The notes: generated by a model from the sequence alone, not told the origin. Shown: positions 53,943-62,534, numbered from the stretch's first letter. The stretch: 64,000 bases of DNA from Pontibacter lucknowensis (GCF_900156415.1 NZ_FTNM01000001.1:1302001-1366000); one strand, 5' to 3'. A program made the numbers and translations.

Positions 53943-53968
53943 TTTAACAAATATATTTAAATGTTAAA
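53943..53968. promoter_or_regulatory. Dyad in the Lrp/AsnC - asparagine synthetase gap, possible operator
   Basis: TTTAACA (53943-53949) and TGTTAAA (53962-53968) form a perfect 7-base inverted repeat with 12 bases between, in a very AT-rich region, about 28 bases upstream of the -7 element of the rightward gene. Confidence 0.5.
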
Positions 53969-53995
53969 TAATTTTCAATAAAAATTACCTATAGT

Positions 53996-54003
53996 TATGT
54001 TTG
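53996..54003 (+). promoter_or_regulatory. -7 element of the asparagine-synthetase-like gene
   Basis: TATGTTTG matches TAnnTTTG. A TTTT rather than TTTG lies 20 bases upstream, which may signal dependence on an activator. Confidence 0.5.
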
Positions 54004-54034
54004 TAATACATCAATTCATTAATAATCAGATAAA

Positions 54035-54988
54035 ATGGAATTGCAAACACTCACAGAACCGACGGCACTGGAAGCTACGATGAAGCACCTGAGCCGTACA
54101 TCCCTGCCTAAAGTACTACAGGTACAACAGGGAATCATCCGTGCCACGCACGACTTTATGTTCAAAAAAGGTCTGACGCAGCTGATGCCGCTCATGCTCT
54201 CGCCCATTACGGACCCACTCAACCATGGCGTGGTAGATGCCTCTATTGGTTATGCTGACCAACGCTGGAGCCTCACGAAGTCGATGATCTTTCACAAGCA
54301 GCTGGCTTTGGTAAACCAAGAACTGGATAGTCTCTACATCGTGTCGCCAAACGTGCGCCTCGAGTTCTCAGACCGTGCCGACACAGGGCGCCACCTTTTC
54401 GAGTTCACTCAGGTTGATTTTGAATTCCGAGGCAAGGACCGCTTTTTCGTGATGGAGTTCATGGAGGAACTGGTGAACTACATCTTTGCCCGTCTGAACA
54501 AAGAGATTCCCGAACTCCTGATCGAGTTGCGCGGTGAGCTATTGCCGCAGTACGAGAAGTGGCCGGTATACCGCACCGAAAAGCTGGAAGCTGCCCTTGG
54601 CCCGGACTATGAAAAGATCAAGTCGGAAGAAGCGACGGAACCGTTCTGGCTGATCAACCACAAGCGTGAGTTTTACGACAAAGAAGACCCAAGCCGCCGC
54701 GGTACCTACCTGAACTATGATGTGATCTGGCCGGAAGGCTTTGGAGAAGGCTTGTCAGGTGCAGAACGTGAGCACGAATATCATCAGATTCTGAAGCGCA
54801 TGGATGAAGTGGGAACCAGTCAAGAGACGTTCAAGCACTACCTGGAAGTTGCCAAAGCTGGGTTATTACCTAAAACCGCCGGTGCTGGTTTCGGTGTGGA
54901 GCGTATGACGCGGTTTATTTGTCGCTTGAAGGATGTGGATGCAGTAACGGTGTTTTCGCGTAAGCCCTGCACTCCTGCAATTTTTTAA
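54035..54988 (+). CDS. Class-II tRNA-synthetase-like asparagine synthetase (AS-AR type), candidate
   Basis: A 317-residue protein built only from the catalytic core of aspartyl/asparaginyl-tRNA synthetases. Motif 2 is RHLFEFTQVDFEFRG and motif 3 is GAGFGVERMTRFICR. The N-terminal OB-fold that binds the tRNA anticodon is missing. Archaeal proteins of this kind (AS-AR, Pyrococcus) make free asparagine from aspartate, so that is the favoured role. The divergent Lrp/AsnC gene supports it. An unrelated amino-acid ligase activity cannot be excluded. Its length is complete for this subfamily, not a truncation. Confidence 0.75.
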   Translation: MELQTLTEPTALEATMKHLSRTSLPKVLQVQQGIIRATHDFMFKKGLTQLMPLMLSPITDPLNHGVVDASIGYADQRWSLTKSMIFHKQLALVNQELDSLYIVSPNVRLEFSDRADTGRHLFEFTQVDFEFRGKDRFFVMEFMEELVNYIFARLNKEIPELLIELRGELLPQYEKWPVYRTEKLEAALGPDYEKIKSEEATEPFWLINHKREFYDKEDPSRRGTYLNYDVIWPEGFGEGLSGAEREHEYHQILKRMDEVGTSQETFKHYLEVAKAGLLPKTAGAGFGVERMTRFICRLKDVDAVTVFSRKPCTPAIF

Positions 54989-55043
54989 AGGTATAAGATA
55001 TGGATGATGGTAATAATTGCCTGAGGGATCAGGCACTGAATGG

Positions 55044-55086
55044 AACGTAAAAGGCCTGCAATTATAGTTTGCAGGCCTTTTACGTT
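55044..55086 (+). terminator. Terminator after the asparagine-synthetase-like gene
   Basis: AACGTAAAAGGCCTGCA pairs over 17 bases without mismatch with TGCAGGCCTTTTACGTT around a 9-base loop. Confidence 0.92.
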
Positions 55087-55247
55087 TATTAAGGTATGGC
55101 GTTCATGCTATTATGGCGCGAGCGTCATTCAAGTGCACATGGCAGGTGTGATCTGTTTCATTGCTTAAGTTCAAATTACTCTTTCAATGTGTGCCAGTGG
55201 TGTGTAACAGTCACCATAGAGCTTACATGCGCGAATTTGTAGGAGCA

Positions 55248-55341
55248 GAAAAGTCCCCCTTTGAAGGGGGCAGGGGGATGACAATCATGCACGGAAATCC
55301 TGTAAATCTTTTAATCCTGAAAATCCTGATTCAGACAACTA
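55248..55341. repeat. Dispersed-repeat-like region (CCCCCTTTGAAGGGGG and ATCCTG repeats)
   Basis: TCCCCCTTTGAAGGGGGCAG followed by GGGGATGA (about 55254-55281) is a hairpin with an extra G-run. Just after it, three ATCCTG units occur within about 40 bases (AATCCTGTAAATC, AATCCTGAAAATCCTGATTC). I recall both patterns as frequent intergenic repeats in Bacteroidota, but copy number in this genome cannot be checked here. Confidence 0.55.
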
Positions 55342-56718
55342 TTACTTCCCCTCCCGCTCTTTCCAAAGTTGGTTGAACGACTTCGGTGCTACTTGCAGCG
55401 GTTCTCTGCGCTTGCTCCATGTGTCTTTCAGTACTTGCTTCAGCACGAAGTTTTTCACTCCGGCCGGCGCCATGTTCAGCAGTTTGCGGCTTTTCATGGC
55501 CTTCAGCCACAGCTTGAAGGTGGTGCGTTCGCTCTTTTCGGTGTAGCCCTGCTCCACACTCTGGCGGCGGTTAAGCAGCAGCAGGTTGTGGATGTTGATC
55601 TTGACAGGACATACCGAGGTGCAGGCGCCGCAAAGGGAGCTGGCAAAGCTCAGGTGCTTGTTTTCGGCCATGCCGTTGTAGTGCGGCGTAATTACCGAAC
55701 CGATCGGGCCGCTGTAGGTGCTCTCGTAGGTATGGCCGCCGATGTTCTTGTATACCGGGCACACATTCAGGCAGGCGCCGCAGCGGATGCAGTTGAGTGC
55801 TTCACGCTTCTCTGGTAGGGCCAGTAGCTCCGTACGGCCATTGTCGAGCAGCACCACGTACATCTCTTCCGGACCGTCCTTTTCGTTTGGCTGGCGCGGG
55901 CCCGTGAATATCGTATTGTAAATAGTCACTTGCTGTCCGGTTCCGCTCGTGCTTAGCAAAGGCCAGAACAGATCCAGGTCCATCACTGATGGCAGGATCT
56001 TCTCTATACCTACGATGGCAATATGTGTCTTCGGGAAAGCGGTGGACAAGCGGCCGTTGCCTTCGTTCTCGGTTACGGCCACACCTCCAATATCAGCCAG
56101 CAGGAAGTTGCCGCCGGTTATACCTACCTCGGCTTCTGTATACTTGGCACGAAGCAAGCGGCGGGCAGTGGCTACCAGTTCTTCGGCGCTATCGGTTGGG
56201 GCGATCTTGAGCTTCTTTACAAACAGGTCGGCAATGTCCTTTTTAGACATGTGCATGGCGGGCGTCACGATGTGGTATGGCCGTTGCTCGGCCAGCTGCA
56301 CAATGTACTCGCCCAGGTCCGTTTCCACGGTCTCCACGCCGTTCTTCTCCAAAAAGTTGTTCAGGTGAATCTCCTCCGTCGTCATCGACTTCGACTTCAC
56401 CACCGAACGGGCACGCTTGCGCTTCATAATCTGGCCGATCTCTTTCAATGCCTCCTCTGCATTACGAGCCCAGATCACTTTGCCACCACGGGCCGTGAAA
56501 TTCGACTCAAACTCCATCAGGTACTTGTCCAGGTTGTTGATGGCGTTTGTTTTTATAAAAGAAGCCCGTTCGCGGGCGAGCTCGTGATCGCTGTATTGGG
56601 TAAGGCCACGCTGCACAGCGGCGTTATACTTGCCGATGTTGAACTTGATTGTCGAGCGGTGCCCCAGGTCAAATGATTTCGTCTCCGCGTCCAGCAGAAA
56701 CTGTTTTAGTCTACTCAT
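55342..56718 (-). CDS. lutB: LutB/LldF-type iron-sulfur protein of lactate oxidation
   Basis: A 458-residue subunit of the LutABC lactate-oxidising complex. The N-terminal LUD domain includes SVVKSKSMTTEEIHLN and GITGGNFLLADIGGVAVTEN. Two 4Fe-4S motifs are present: CIRCGACLNVCPVY and CGACTSVCPVK. The usual partners lutA and lutC are not adjacent, which is unusual; they must lie elsewhere or be absent. Confidence 0.9.
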   Translation of the reverse strand: MSRLKQFLLDAETKSFDLGHRSTIKFNIGKYNAAVQRGLTQYSDHELARERASFIKTNAINNLDKYLMEFESNFTARGGKVIWARNAEEALKEIGQIMKRKRARSVVKSKSMTTEEIHLNNFLEKNGVETVETDLGEYIVQLAEQRPYHIVTPAMHMSKKDIADLFVKKLKIAPTDSAEELVATARRLLRAKYTEAEVGITGGNFLLADIGGVAVTENEGNGRLSTAFPKTHIAIVGIEKILPSVMDLDLFWPLLSTSGTGQQVTIYNTIFTGPRQPNEKDGPEEMYVVLLDNGRTELLALPEKREALNCIRCGACLNVCPVYKNIGGHTYESTYSGPIGSVITPHYNGMAENKHLSFASSLCGACTSVCPVKINIHNLLLLNRRQSVEQGYTEKSERTTFKLWLKAMKSRKLLNMAPAGVKNFVLKQVLKDTWSKRREPLQVAPKSFNQLWKEREGK

Positions 56719-56772
56719 ATAAATAAACCCTGCGGTTTTCCCGAAAACGGCTAGAGATCAGGAAGTGCTATT

Positions 56773-56805
56773 AAAAGAAAAACACCCTTAAAGTTAGGGT
56801 GTTTT
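56773..56805 (-). terminator. Terminator of the M28 peptidase gene
   Basis: On the minus strand AAAACACCCT pairs with AGGGTGTTTT around a short loop and is followed by TCTTTT, about 65 bases after the peptidase stop codon. Confidence 0.85.
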
Positions 56806-56868
56806 CCTCAAAGCTAATAAAAGCGGAATGTTTTTATGTTAAACGGCCGCTTGTGCGGGTTTAGTGTA

Positions 56869-58518
56869 TTACTTTTTGTTGCTGTCCACTACAATGCGGT
56901 TGTCGCGGTTAGCCAGCTCCCATGTCACGTGGAACGCCAAACGGGCCGCTTTCTCGGCTTTCTCGAAGAGGATCTTGTCTACCGTGTCAGTTGCCTTGTG
57001 GTAGTCGGCGTGAACACCGTTGAAGTAGAACACAATCGGAATACCGTGCTTAGCGAAGTTATAGTGGTCAGAACGATAGTAGAAACGGTTCGGATCGTTC
57101 TCGTCGTTGAACTTATAGTCCAGACGTAGACCTACGTGCTTCTGGTTTACCTCTTCGTTGATCTGGTGCAGCTCCGAAGAAAGCTTGTCGGCGCCGATCA
57201 CATAGATGTAGTTCTGGTCGTTGGTCTTCTCAGCGTCGAAGTCCATACGGCCGATCATGTCGATGTTGATGTTCGCTACTGTGTTCTCCAGCGGGAAGAT
57301 CGGGTTATTGGCGTAGTATTCAGAACCCAGCAGGCCTTTTTCTTCAGCCGTTACCAGCATAAACAGAATGCTGCGGCGTGGACCCATGCCATCTTTCTTG
57401 GCCTGCGCAAAAGCCTCAGCCAGTTCAACGACAGCTACTGTGCCAGAGCCGTCGTCGTTGGCTCCGTTGAAGATCTCACCATCCTCTATACCTACGTGGT
57501 CGTAGTGAGCGGTTACTACGATTACTTCGTCCTTCTTGTCAGTTCCTTCGATGTAGCCCAGTACGTTGTCAGATGGAAGTGCTTCGCTCTTACGCTCTGT
57601 CTTCACCTTTACATCTTTCACGGCTGTGAAAGTACCTGGTGTCGGCTTGCCTGCTTTCGCTACGGCGTTGGCGTAGGCCAGCATTTTCTCTGGCGTTGTG
57701 CCCAGCAAAGAGGCGCCTACCTGTGGCGATACCATCATGGCTGCTGTAGCTCCGCCCTGTGCGCCATTGCCCTTCAGGCCAATAGACGGACGCGTCAGGT
57801 AATTGCGGTAGCGCTGCGTCATGGTGGTAAATTCATCAGCATTGGTGCCTGTAACTACTAGTACACTCTTGGCACCACGCTTGGTGGCGGCATTGCGCTT
57901 GGTACGGAAGTCATTGCCCCAATCGGAAGCCTTGTCAGTACCACTCAAGAGGAACTTGCCGTCGGCACCTTTTGGCTCACCGCCCAGCACCACAACCATT
58001 TTGCCGGTCACATCGATGTTGGCGTAGTCAGAGTAGTTGTCAGCATCAATACCGTAGCCGGCAAATACTACTTCAGCAGTTTGTTCGGTCTGGTATGGTG
58101 AGGCACCCAACACGAAGAAGTCCTGGCCCATCATGAACTTTTGCTTGCCGACCATGATGTAGCCGTCGCCCCACTGGCTGCGCTCCAGCGCTACAGGCTG
58201 GTAGTAAGGGTTGGCATTGTTCTTTACTGGTCCAACCAGACCATCTTCCTTAAACTCGCGGGAGATGTACTCGGCAGCCATCTGCAGGCCTTTAGAACCC
58301 GTGTCGCGCCCTTCGTACTCATCCGATGCGAGTATGTGCAGGTGCTTGGACAGGTCAGCAGCCGTGATGGTGGAGGCATACTTTGGTGCGGCTTCGCGCA
58401 GTCGCTCAGCTTCCGTTACGGGAGCCTCAGCAGTGGTGCTGGTGGTAGTAGGCGTGGTGGCGCAACCTGTGGTCAGGAAGGCTGCCAGCGCATACACATA
58501 AAACTTGTTATACTTCAT
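56869..58518 (-). CDS. M28 family metallopeptidase, lipoprotein
   Basis: A 549-residue zinc aminopeptidase. Lipobox: AAFLTTGC. A Thr/Ala linker leads to a catalytic domain interrupted by a PA-like insert (EVVFAGYGIDADNYSDYA region). Zinc and catalytic residues: VVTAHYDHVG (His), GANDDGSGTVA (Asp), TAEEKGLLGS (Glu pair), NIDMIGR (Asp) and GVHADYHKATDT (His). It acts outside the cytoplasm on peptides. A short gap separates it from ispF upstream. Confidence 0.93.
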   Translation of the reverse strand: MKYNKFYVYALAAFLTTGCATTPTTTSTTAEAPVTEAERLREAAPKYASTITAADLSKHLHILASDEYEGRDTGSKGLQMAAEYISREFKEDGLVGPVKNNANPYYQPVALERSQWGDGYIMVGKQKFMMGQDFFVLGASPYQTEQTAEVVFAGYGIDADNYSDYANIDVTGKMVVVLGGEPKGADGKFLLSGTDKASDWGNDFRTKRNAATKRGAKSVLVVTGTNADEFTTMTQRYRNYLTRPSIGLKGNGAQGGATAAMMVSPQVGASLLGTTPEKMLAYANAVAKAGKPTPGTFTAVKDVKVKTERKSEALPSDNVLGYIEGTDKKDEVIVVTAHYDHVGIEDGEIFNGANDDGSGTVAVVELAEAFAQAKKDGMGPRRSILFMLVTAEEKGLLGSEYYANNPIFPLENTVANINIDMIGRMDFDAEKTNDQNYIYVIGADKLSSELHQINEEVNQKHVGLRLDYKFNDENDPNRFYYRSDHYNFAKHGIPIVFYFNGVHADYHKATDTVDKILFEKAEKAARLAFHVTWELANRDNRIVVDSNKK

Positions 58519-58551
58519 GTCTGTGTAAGGTGAAGGTAAGGTTATGGATTG

Positions 58552-59037
58552 TTATTGTTTATAGATCAGGACGGTTGCAAAAGCAGCTACACCTTCTTTT
58601 TTGCCCACAAAGCCCAGATGCTCCGTGGTGGTGGCTTTGATAGAAAGATCATGCTCAGGTATGCCCATTACTTTGGATAGGCAGGCTTTCATCTCCGGTA
58701 TGTGCGGGTTCACTTTCGGCTCCTGCAGGCAGATGGTCGAGTCGATGTTGCCGATCTCGTAGCCTTCGCGGGAAAGCAGGTGCACAACCTCTTTGAGTAG
58801 GATCTTGCTGTCGATGCCTTTATACTGCGGGTCTCTGTCAGAAAAGTGGAAGCCGATGTCACGCATGTTGGCAGCACCCAACAGGGCATCGCAGATCACA
58901 TGGATCAATACATCGGCATCAGAGTGACCCAGTGCGCCGTGTGTATGCGGAATCTTAATACCGCCCAGCCAGAAGTCCAGCCCTTCCTGCAGTTGGTGCA
59001 CGTCGTAGCCGAAACCGGTTCTTATTTTAAATTTCAT
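58552..59037 (-). CDS. ispF: 2-C-methyl-D-erythritol 2,4-cyclodiphosphate synthase
   Basis: An enzyme of the MEP isoprenoid pathway, 161 residues. Metal ligands Asp 12 and His 14 (GYDVHQL) and His 46 (ADVLIHVICDALLGA); the signature GHSDADVLIH is intact. C-terminal IKATTTEHLGFVGKKEGVAA fits the family. It is upstream of the M28 gene on the same strand with a 33-base gap. Confidence 0.97.
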   Translation of the reverse strand: MKFKIRTGFGYDVHQLQEGLDFWLGGIKIPHTHGALGHSDADVLIHVICDALLGAANMRDIGFHFSDRDPQYKGIDSKILLKEVVHLLSREGYEIGNIDSTICLQEPKVNPHIPEMKACLSKVMGIPEHDLSIKATTTEHLGFVGKKEGVAAFATVLIYKQ

Positions 59038-59175
59038 AGTAAGCTTTGTAGGTATAGCACTGCCTTATACGGCAGGTATAAAAAGTAAATATAGTGCTTT
59101 TACCCTTTTGTCATGATGCAGCAGGTGCATTTTTAAAGGGTATAGACTCAAATTGAACGGAAAGGTTTAAAAAGC

Positions 59176-59209
59176 AAAAGCCAGCCACCGGTTAGGGCAG
59201 CTGGCTTTT
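59176..59209. terminator. Terminator between the OYE and ispF genes
   Basis: AAAAGCCAGC pairs with GCTGGCTTTT around a 14-base loop. It lies after the OYE stop codon in the minus direction. Confidence 0.85.
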
Positions 59210-59240
59210 GACAGACTATATATGAAAAAGCGCCTTTGGC

Positions 59241-60341
59241 TTAGGCCTTTGCTTCCGCAAGAGAAGGGTAATCGATGTAGCCTTCGGCACCAGGAGAGTA
59301 AAATGTGTTTTTGTCGGCTTCCTGCAATTTTTCATTTTGGCGGAAACGCTCCGGCAGGTCCGGGTTAGAGATGAAGGGCACCCCGAAGGCTACCATATCT
59401 GCCTCGCCAGCTTCAATCACGGCGTTGCCTTTTTCCTGCGTAAAGCCCGCATTGATGATCAGATTGCCTTTGTAAATCGGGCGGTAGCGCTTGGCTACGT
59501 TCTGCTCAGCATGCGGCACGTTACTCACGTCGTTGAACGGCTCCGACAGGTGCAGGTACGACAGCTTGTAGTTATTCAGTTTTTCGATGATGTAGTCGAA
59601 GGTCGGGATGGTCTCCTCGTCCAGCGTCATTCCAAAAATACCGTGCAGGCTCGGGTTCAGACGAACACCCACACGCTCTACTGGCATTACTTCCTGAATT
59701 GCCTCGATAACTTCGAACAGAATACGGGCTCTGTTTTCCTTGGAACCGCCATACTCGTCGGTGCGGATATTAGACGTGCCATTAAAGAACTGGTGCAGCA
59801 GATAGCCATTCGACGAGTGGATCTCCACGCCATCGAAGCCGGCGTCCATCGCGTTCTTGGCAGCCGCTTTGTAGTCCTGCACGATCTGCTTGATCTCAGG
59901 TATAGTCAACTCACGTGGAGTAACGGTGTTTTTGAAGCCTTCAGGAGTGTAGGCCTGTGCATTCGGGTTGATAGCGGAAGGGGCTACCGGGTATTCGCCA
60001 TTGTGAAAATCCGGGTGCGACATACGGCCCACATGCCAGAGCTGCGCGAAAATCCTGCCTCCCTCGGCATGCACCGCGTCGGTTACTTTCTTCCAGCCGG
60101 CCACCTGTTCTTGGCTATACATACCCGGCGTGTTGATGTAGCCCACAGCCTGCTCCGAGATCTGAGTTCCTTCCGAAATGATCAGGCCGGCACTTGCGCG
60201 TTGTGCATAATAAGTTGCCATCAGGTCGTTGGCCACATTGCCTTCGTTAGCTGCACGGCTGCGTGTCATGGGTGCCATGATCACGCGGTTGTTCAGTTCT
60301 AAATCGTGTAGTTTTATTGGTCTTAAAAGTGGTTGTGACAT
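59241..60341 (-). CDS. Old-yellow-enzyme family alkene reductase
   Basis: A FMN-dependent NAD(P)H reductase for activated C=C bonds, about 366 residues from ATG 60341. Landmarks: LNNRVIMAPMTRSRA, FAQLWHVGRMSHPDF, the active-site His/Asn in GVEIHSSNGYLLHQFFN, and NIRTDEYGGSKENRARILFE. The C-terminal FGVPFISNPDLPERF binds phosphate. It lies 139 bases downstream of the aldo/keto reductase gene and is probably in the same MarR-controlled unit. Confidence 0.94.
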   Translation of the reverse strand: MSQPLLRPIKLHDLELNNRVIMAPMTRSRAANEGNVANDLMATYYAQRASAGLIISEGTQISEQAVGYINTPGMYSQEQVAGWKKVTDAVHAEGGRIFAQLWHVGRMSHPDFHNGEYPVAPSAINPNAQAYTPEGFKNTVTPRELTIPEIKQIVQDYKAAAKNAMDAGFDGVEIHSSNGYLLHQFFNGTSNIRTDEYGGSKENRARILFEVIEAIQEVMPVERVGVRLNPSLHGIFGMTLDEETIPTFDYIIEKLNNYKLSYLHLSEPFNDVSNVPHAEQNVAKRYRPIYKGNLIINAGFTQEKGNAVIEAGEADMVAFGVPFISNPDLPERFRQNEKLQEADKNTFYSPGAEGYIDYPSLAEAKA

Positions 60342-60479
60342 ATGTTTCAATTGATAAATTGCTGATTGTTAAATTGTTTGGTGTGCGATTCGGGTTGATT
60401 GATCGTCGACTTACATTCTGCCCTCATTCGCGGGACGCGAGCGAGGGTAGGTTTGATGGATTTATAACTCCTAAACTCA

Positions 60480-61298
60480 CTAATCCCAATCCGGAGCGAA
60501 AGGCGGATTGACTACTCGCTGGTTATCCTTCTTAAGTTGATCAATCTGAGATACGTCTTCTGCAGACAGCTCAAAATCAAAAATGTTTAGGTTGTCAGCT
60601 AAGCGGTCTACTTTGGAGGTTCTAGGTATAGCCATAACGCCTTCTTGCTGAATCAGCCAGCGCAACGATACCTGCACTTCACTCTTGCCATATTTTTCGC
60701 CTATACCTTTGAGAACCGGGTTGCCGAGCACTTTGCCTTGCGCGATCGGACTATAGGCTGTCAGTGAAATGCCGTGCTCACGCAGGTAGGTATACAGCTT
60801 GGTCTGGTTAATCAGCGGGTGGTACTCTACCTGATTGGTGATGATGTCAGCGCCGGTTGCCAATACCTCTTCGAGCAGGGCAGTGGGGTGGTTGCTTACG
60901 CCAATGTACTTCGCATAGCCTTTTTGCTGTGCTTCCATCAATTGGTCCATGTACTCAGCCACGGGCACATTGCGGTTAGGCCAGTGAATCAGCAAGAGGT
61001 CCACATAGTCGGTTTTGAGCTTGCGCAAACTTTCCTCTACCGACGGCATAAAGTCTTTCTTGTACAGACTCTCCCTAAAAACCTTCGTGGTCAGGAAAAT
61101 CTTGTCGCGTGCTATACCTGCGTTTTTGATGGCCGAGCCCACACCCGCCTCATTCTGGTAGATCTGTGCGGTGTCGATGTGGCGGTAACCTTCAGAGATA
61201 GCAGCGGCTGTGATTTCGCGTGCCTGATCATCAGACAATTGAAAAGTGCCCAACCCAAGTGCAGGGATAGATGCATCTTTTATCTGTATATGCTTCAT
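60480..61298 (-). CDS. Aldo/keto reductase
   Basis: A 272-residue NADPH-dependent reductase with the AKR tetrad: Asp and Tyr in YRHIDTAQIYQNE, Lys in FLTTKVF and His in LLLIHWPN. LTAYSPIAQGKVL and VMAIPRTSKVDRLADNL complete the cofactor site. The substrate is unknown. A MarR-type operator-like palindrome lies 25 bases before the start codon. Confidence 0.95.
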   Translation of the reverse strand: MKHIQIKDASIPALGLGTFQLSDDQAREITAAAISEGYRHIDTAQIYQNEAGVGSAIKNAGIARDKIFLTTKVFRESLYKKDFMPSVEESLRKLKTDYVDLLLIHWPNRNVPVAEYMDQLMEAQQKGYAKYIGVSNHPTALLEEVLATGADIITNQVEYHPLINQTKLYTYLREHGISLTAYSPIAQGKVLGNPVLKGIGEKYGKSEVQVSLRWLIQQEGVMAIPRTSKVDRLADNLNIFDFELSAEDVSQIDQLKKDNQRVVNPPFAPDWD

Positions 61299-61322
61299 AA
61301 AATATATTTCAGTTTGTACATT

Positions 61323-61340
61323 ATTTGTGTATACAAATAT
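61323..61340. promoter_or_regulatory. Operator-like palindrome before the aldo/keto reductase gene
   Basis: TATTTGT-GTAT-ACAAATA, a perfect 7-base dyad. It matches the palindrome in front of the marR-type gene and overlaps a -7-like TAATATTTG on the minus strand. Confidence 0.7.
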
Positions 61341-61357
61341 TAGTATAAAAAAATAGC

Positions 61358-61807
61358 TCAGCCTCTGAGCTTGTCGAGTAATTTGCTCACTAAAACGGCC
61401 TCCTCCTGCGTCAGGTTATGGAAGCGATGGAAAAAGGTGGGCATCTGCTCGTCTATCTGACTAAGTAGTTCCGTGCCTTTTGGAGTAAGCCTTAGCTCGA
61501 TCATGCGGCGGTTTGCCTGGCAAATATCACGGGTTACATAGCCTTTCTCAATCAGTTTATCGACCAGTCGAGTCACGTTGGAGTTGCGATCCACCATGCG
61601 CTCCTGCACTTCTCCAAAGCAAACGGGCTTTGGTTGCTGACCGCGCACGATGCTCAGTACATTGTGCTGCTGCAGCGTAAGTCCAAATTGCTTAAAGAAA
61701 GGTATAAACTGCTGATTCAGCCAATTGTTTGTAAACAACAGGTTAACGACCATCCGACGATGATCGTCCTTGAAGTCTTTCTGCTGTATTTCGTCTTCTA
61801 TGCGCAT
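61358..61807 (-). CDS. MarR family transcriptional regulator
   Basis: About 149 residues from ATG 61807 (the frame is open to 61876, but that part contains the promoter). Winged helix-turn-helix: GLTLQQHNVLSIVRGQ, RMVDRNSNVTRLVDKLIEKG and the wing VTRDICQANRRMIELRLTPK. MarR proteins usually repress redox or detoxification genes and are released by a ligand. The same palindrome occurs before this gene and before the aldo/keto reductase gene, supporting autorepression and control of both reductases. Confidence 0.93.
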   Translation of the reverse strand: MRIEDEIQQKDFKDDHRRMVVNLLFTNNWLNQQFIPFFKQFGLTLQQHNVLSIVRGQQPKPVCFGEVQERMVDRNSNVTRLVDKLIEKGYVTRDICQANRRMIELRLTPKGTELLSQIDEQMPTFFHRFHNLTQEEAVLVSKLLDKLRG

Positions 61808-61823
61808 AGGCTGAATATGGGTA

Positions 61824-61854
61824 CAAAGGTAGTGTTGTTGTTTGTATATACAAA
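61824..61854 (-). promoter_or_regulatory. Promoter of the marR-type gene with overlapping palindrome
   Basis: The minus strand reads TTTG (complement of 61851-61854), 19 bases, then TACCTTTG (complement of 61824-61831). The 14-base perfect palindrome TTTGTATATACAAA (61841-61854) covers the -33 element and half of the spacer, ideal for repression. Confidence 0.75.
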
Positions 61855-61915
61855 TGTTATGCCTAAAAAGTTGCACGCCACATATCTGTCAGACTGAAGC
61901 GAAACTTTAGCAGGA

Positions 61916-62356
61916 TTAGTCCCAGTATGCTTGGGGGAGCTGCTGGCCTTCTGCAGAGAAGGCTAGCTCAAGTTCTCCTGATTTGCCCTTAAGCACTACC
62001 TGATACGTGGTAGTGTCGCCTTTTACAACAACTTCAGCCTCTTCGGTTTTGTAATTGGGGTAGCTTTGGGCGATGGATCTGGCGACAGCTTCTGGTAATT
62101 CTGAGGATTGCAAGTTACGCTTGTACTGCATAAGCTCACCCGATTGTCGAAAAAGTGCGCTATGTGCTACCGCATGCATGTTGAAGTCAGCCTCATAATC
62201 TTTACCGCTCCTTTCCCACTCAATATCAAAGGCAAGTGGAAATGTGTTCAGTAGGTTTTGCCGTACCTCCAGTGGCACTTTCTCTGGCAACACATCATCG
62301 TCACAGGAAACCAGAAGTCCTGCAAAAAGTGTGACGGTGGCGAATCGTAGCTTCAT
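61916..62356 (-). CDS. PepSY-like (DUF2874) lipoprotein, copy 1
   Basis: About 146 residues from ATG 62356. Lipobox: LFAGLLVSC. The body has the PepSY-like pattern VRQNLLNTFPLAFDIEWERS, then YEADFNMHAVAHSALFRQSG and a repeat of a similar half (ARSIAQSYPNYKTEEAEVV), ending in QQLPQAYWD. Such proteins are exported and thought to bind or inhibit other exported proteins; the role is unknown. A paralogue lies 231 bases upstream. Confidence 0.82.
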   Translation of the reverse strand: MKLRFATVTLFAGLLVSCDDDVLPEKVPLEVRQNLLNTFPLAFDIEWERSGKDYEADFNMHAVAHSALFRQSGELMQYKRNLQSSELPEAVARSIAQSYPNYKTEEAEVVVKGDTTTYQVVLKGKSGELELAFSAEGQQLPQAYWD

Positions 62357-62534
62357 GATTATGTAATGAAAGGTAACCTGATGAATTGGTCCTAAGCTTA
62401 GCATGCAAATCTGAAGAAACTTTGTAGAATAGGTTATTAATGATCACCCCAGTAAAGAAGCACAGGGACTATTATTTGTCGGGAGGGGCCAGGGAAGGCT
62501 GTTTGGTAGTTGAGCGGCCTTGCATGGAATTTAA

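Larger units (their letters stand above)
54989..55341. other. Gap of about 350 bases with a terminator and dispersed-repeat-like sequence
   Basis: After the terminator at 55044-55086 no credible gene is present. Bases from about 55245 to 55341 look like dispersed repeats common in Bacteroidota genomes (annotated separately). Confidence 0.6.

Noticed and set aside
57136..57861. 241-residue plus-strand frame
   Set aside because: Antisense shadow of the M28 peptidase gene.
59337..60302. 321-residue plus-strand frame
   Set aside because: It is the antisense shadow of the old-yellow-enzyme gene, which has all family motifs.
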